Positions 62,561 through 64,000 of a stretch of 64,000 nucleotides of DNA are shown piece after piece; within the stretch, counting starts at the first letter, position 1; each line of letters opens with the position of its first letter. A program made the position numbers and the translations under genes. Origin of the DNA: Taeniopygia guttata (Eukaryota > Chordata > Aves > Passeriformes > Estrildidae); assembly GCF_048771995.1 (NCBI RefSeq), contig NC_133026.1, positions 150,125,001 to 150,189,000 of the forward strand. The letters run 5' to 3'. Below the pieces are notes generated by a model. It ran no database searches. It was not told where the DNA came from and saw only the letters and a program-made list of their open reading frames with translations.

Positions 62561-62919
62561 TTTGTCCATCTATCCCAAACTTTTCCCTGCTCAGGGAAGA
62601 TTTGCACACTGAGACCTTTGCGGGTCACCAGGCATGAGCACAACATTCCAGCTGGGAGACATCCCAGTGTCCTGGATCATCATGATCCATGGTGTTAAAC
62701 CCCCAGAGATGGGGTTATTTTTCCCCAAAAAAACCTGTTGGAAGATGGGTGGATAAAGAGACAAACAGACAAGAAGCAGATGTATGGACAGGAGGAATGA
62801 AAGAGGAGATATTTGGGATCAGGCTGGGAGATCAGTGGGAATCAGCCCCTAATTAGTGAAGGAGTTGGGAAAGGAGGAATTCAGTTCTTCCTCCCCCCAT
62901 CCCGCTGCTGGCGAGCCCC

Positions 62920-63130
62920 GCCCTGAGTCAGCAGCTCTGCCGAGGTCGCGCCACCCGCGCTATTAATTGGATTAATAAAGATGTTCGTCATGGAGGTAAT
63001 TAGCTGCTAATTGGGGATGACAAGGTTGTCAGGCTTTGTCCCTCCAAGGGACAATTTCCCGTTCCAGGCCCTCCCCTTTCCCAACACGCTCCGAGTCAAT
63101 GGCATTAATTAAAAATCACAGAGTCCATAA
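62920..63130. promoter_or_regulatory. Candidate enhancer with three palindromes and AP-1/MARE site
   Basis: In about 110 bp: TGAGTCAGCA (62924-62933), TATTAAT-TGG-ATTAATA (62961-62977), AATTAG-CTG-CTAATT (62998-63012) and TGACAA-GG-TTGTCA (63018-63031). A further TTAATTAA-like site lies near 63104. Homeodomain-type sites this dense in otherwise repeat-rich DNA suggest a conserved regulatory element. The target is unknown; MAFA would be the next gene by mammalian synteny (inference). Confidence 0.45.
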
Positions 63131-63559
63131 CCTTGTGCCGCGGAGTCCTGGGGAAATTCCCACCTCCGGAGCCCGGGAGACAGGTCAGGGTGGTGGCATT
63201 GTCACCTCCAGCCACCACCTCAGCCGAGTATCCCAACTTTTTGAAGGAAAACCGAACTGCAACCCCCATAACACACAGGAATACTTTTTCTTCCAGACAA
63301 GCAAAAGCTCTTTGGAAAATGTTTTGTTAAAAGAAAATTCCCTGAGCAAAGATCTCAGCGTAATGATATCTCAGGGACGAGACATTCCCGTTCTCCCCAA
63401 ACTTTCCCTGCCCTTTCCCTGGAGTGAATCCCTTGCAGTCACCAGCTGCGGATCGTCTCTGCCTCTCCCAGTCCTTTTTTGTGGGAAAGTCCGACATACA
63501 TCCAAAATAATTCCAAACATGTTGCCTCATACGGCCAGAACGTCCCGGGACAATCCAGA

Positions 63560-63880
63560 ACAGCTGGATGCGGAATCCTGCTGGGCCTGAATGCTCTGCA
63601 CAGCTGGATGCTGAGCTGGGCATGAATCCTGCACAGGGGTGAGGAGCCTGGCACAGCTGGATACGGCTCTGGCACAGCTGGATGCTGAGCTCCGCACATC
63701 TGGATGATGGGGGGAGCTGATCCGGAACTGTGCATGGGCTGGTGCCGAGTCTCACGTGGGATTGAGGAGCCTGGCACAGCTGGAAAGTGAATCCAGAACA
63801 TCTGGATGCTGAGCTCCACGTGGGAATCCAGAGCCTGCCACAGCTGGATGCCGAATCCAGCCCGGCACATCTGGATGTGG
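63560..63880 (+). repeat. CAGCTGGATG / CATCTGGATG minisatellite
   Basis: CA(G/T)CTGG starts at 63561, 63601, 63654, 63675, 63697, 63777, 63799, 63841 and 63868, with gaps often near 21 bp or its multiples. Shared flanks read 'cctggca' before and 'ctgagctcc' after. The 222-codon minus-strand frame across it is a by-product. Confidence 0.8.
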
Positions 63881-64000
63881 CCCAGCCCTGCAGGAAATCA
63901 GGTGCAGCCTCAACACCTCCGCAGCCTGGAAGTGCTGAATTTTCGGGATCCAATAACAAATCCAGGCTTAACTGGGAGAACAGAGCTATTCCCACAGTGT

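Noticed and set aside
62039..62698. Open frames made of Ser-Ile-His-Pro repeats
   Set aside because: Translation of the ATCC microsatellite.
62920..63600. MAFA coding exon at the right edge
   Set aside because: No bZIP or MAF-type basic region is visible on either strand; only non-coding palindromes are seen.
63327..63995. Minus-strand 222-codon open frame at the window end
   Set aside because: It runs through a minisatellite and its repeated residues follow the DNA repeat; no family resemblance.

Overview
The window is nuclear DNA from a vertebrate, almost certainly a bird. It has dozens of CR1-type LINE tails, short spliced exons with GT-AG introns, one CpG-island promoter, and two genes that are neighbours in other amniotes. 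The dense CR1 tails ending in ATTCCATGATT-like 3' ends and an ERV-type LTR suggest a neoavian, perhaps a passerine; the sequence does not fix the species.

Layout. 1-10.6 kb is intergenic: CR1 fragments, one probable solo LTR and no convincing gene. 10.66-28.05 kb (minus strand, perhaps to ~30.76 kb) is a type IB DNA topoisomerase gene, best called TOP1MT. The 13 exons of the conserved core and C-terminus are all visible with intact splice sites, and all catalytic residues are present. Upstream of the core the gene carries an unusual 959-nt exon coding a lysine/glutamate-rich region with a 51-bp in-frame tandem repeat, plus several small exons.

31.2-31.5 kb is a CpG island with CCAAT boxes, a palindromic CRE and an RFX X-box. 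It lies between the divergent genes and is probably their shared promoter. It is flanked on the TOP1MT side by an array of nine CCAGATGT words and on the other side by a G-rich/C-rich minisatellite. 32.5-55.9 kb (plus strand) is RHPN1 (rhophilin-1): 15 coding exons give a complete 673-aa HR1-BRO1-PDZ protein. Its introns hold many same-strand CR1 copies and a perfect (GGGTTA)9 interstitial telomeric array.

56.3-64 kb is the downstream intergenic region. It holds a CATCC/CATCG satellite, an ATCC microsatellite, two stretches that look like regulatory elements (the better one at 62.92-63.13 kb with three close palindromes) and an E-box-like minisatellite at the window end. In mammals MAFA follows RHPN1. 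MAFA itself is not in this window, but the elements at 61.5-63.1 kb could belong to its landscape (inference).

The two genes are not functionally linked: one encodes a DNA-relaxing enzyme, the other a Rho effector scaffold. Their head-to-head arrangement suggests shared promoter control. Exon boundaries were read by eye from splice sites, reading-frame continuity and family resemblance; 5' ends and the small N-terminal TOP1MT exons are the least certain parts.
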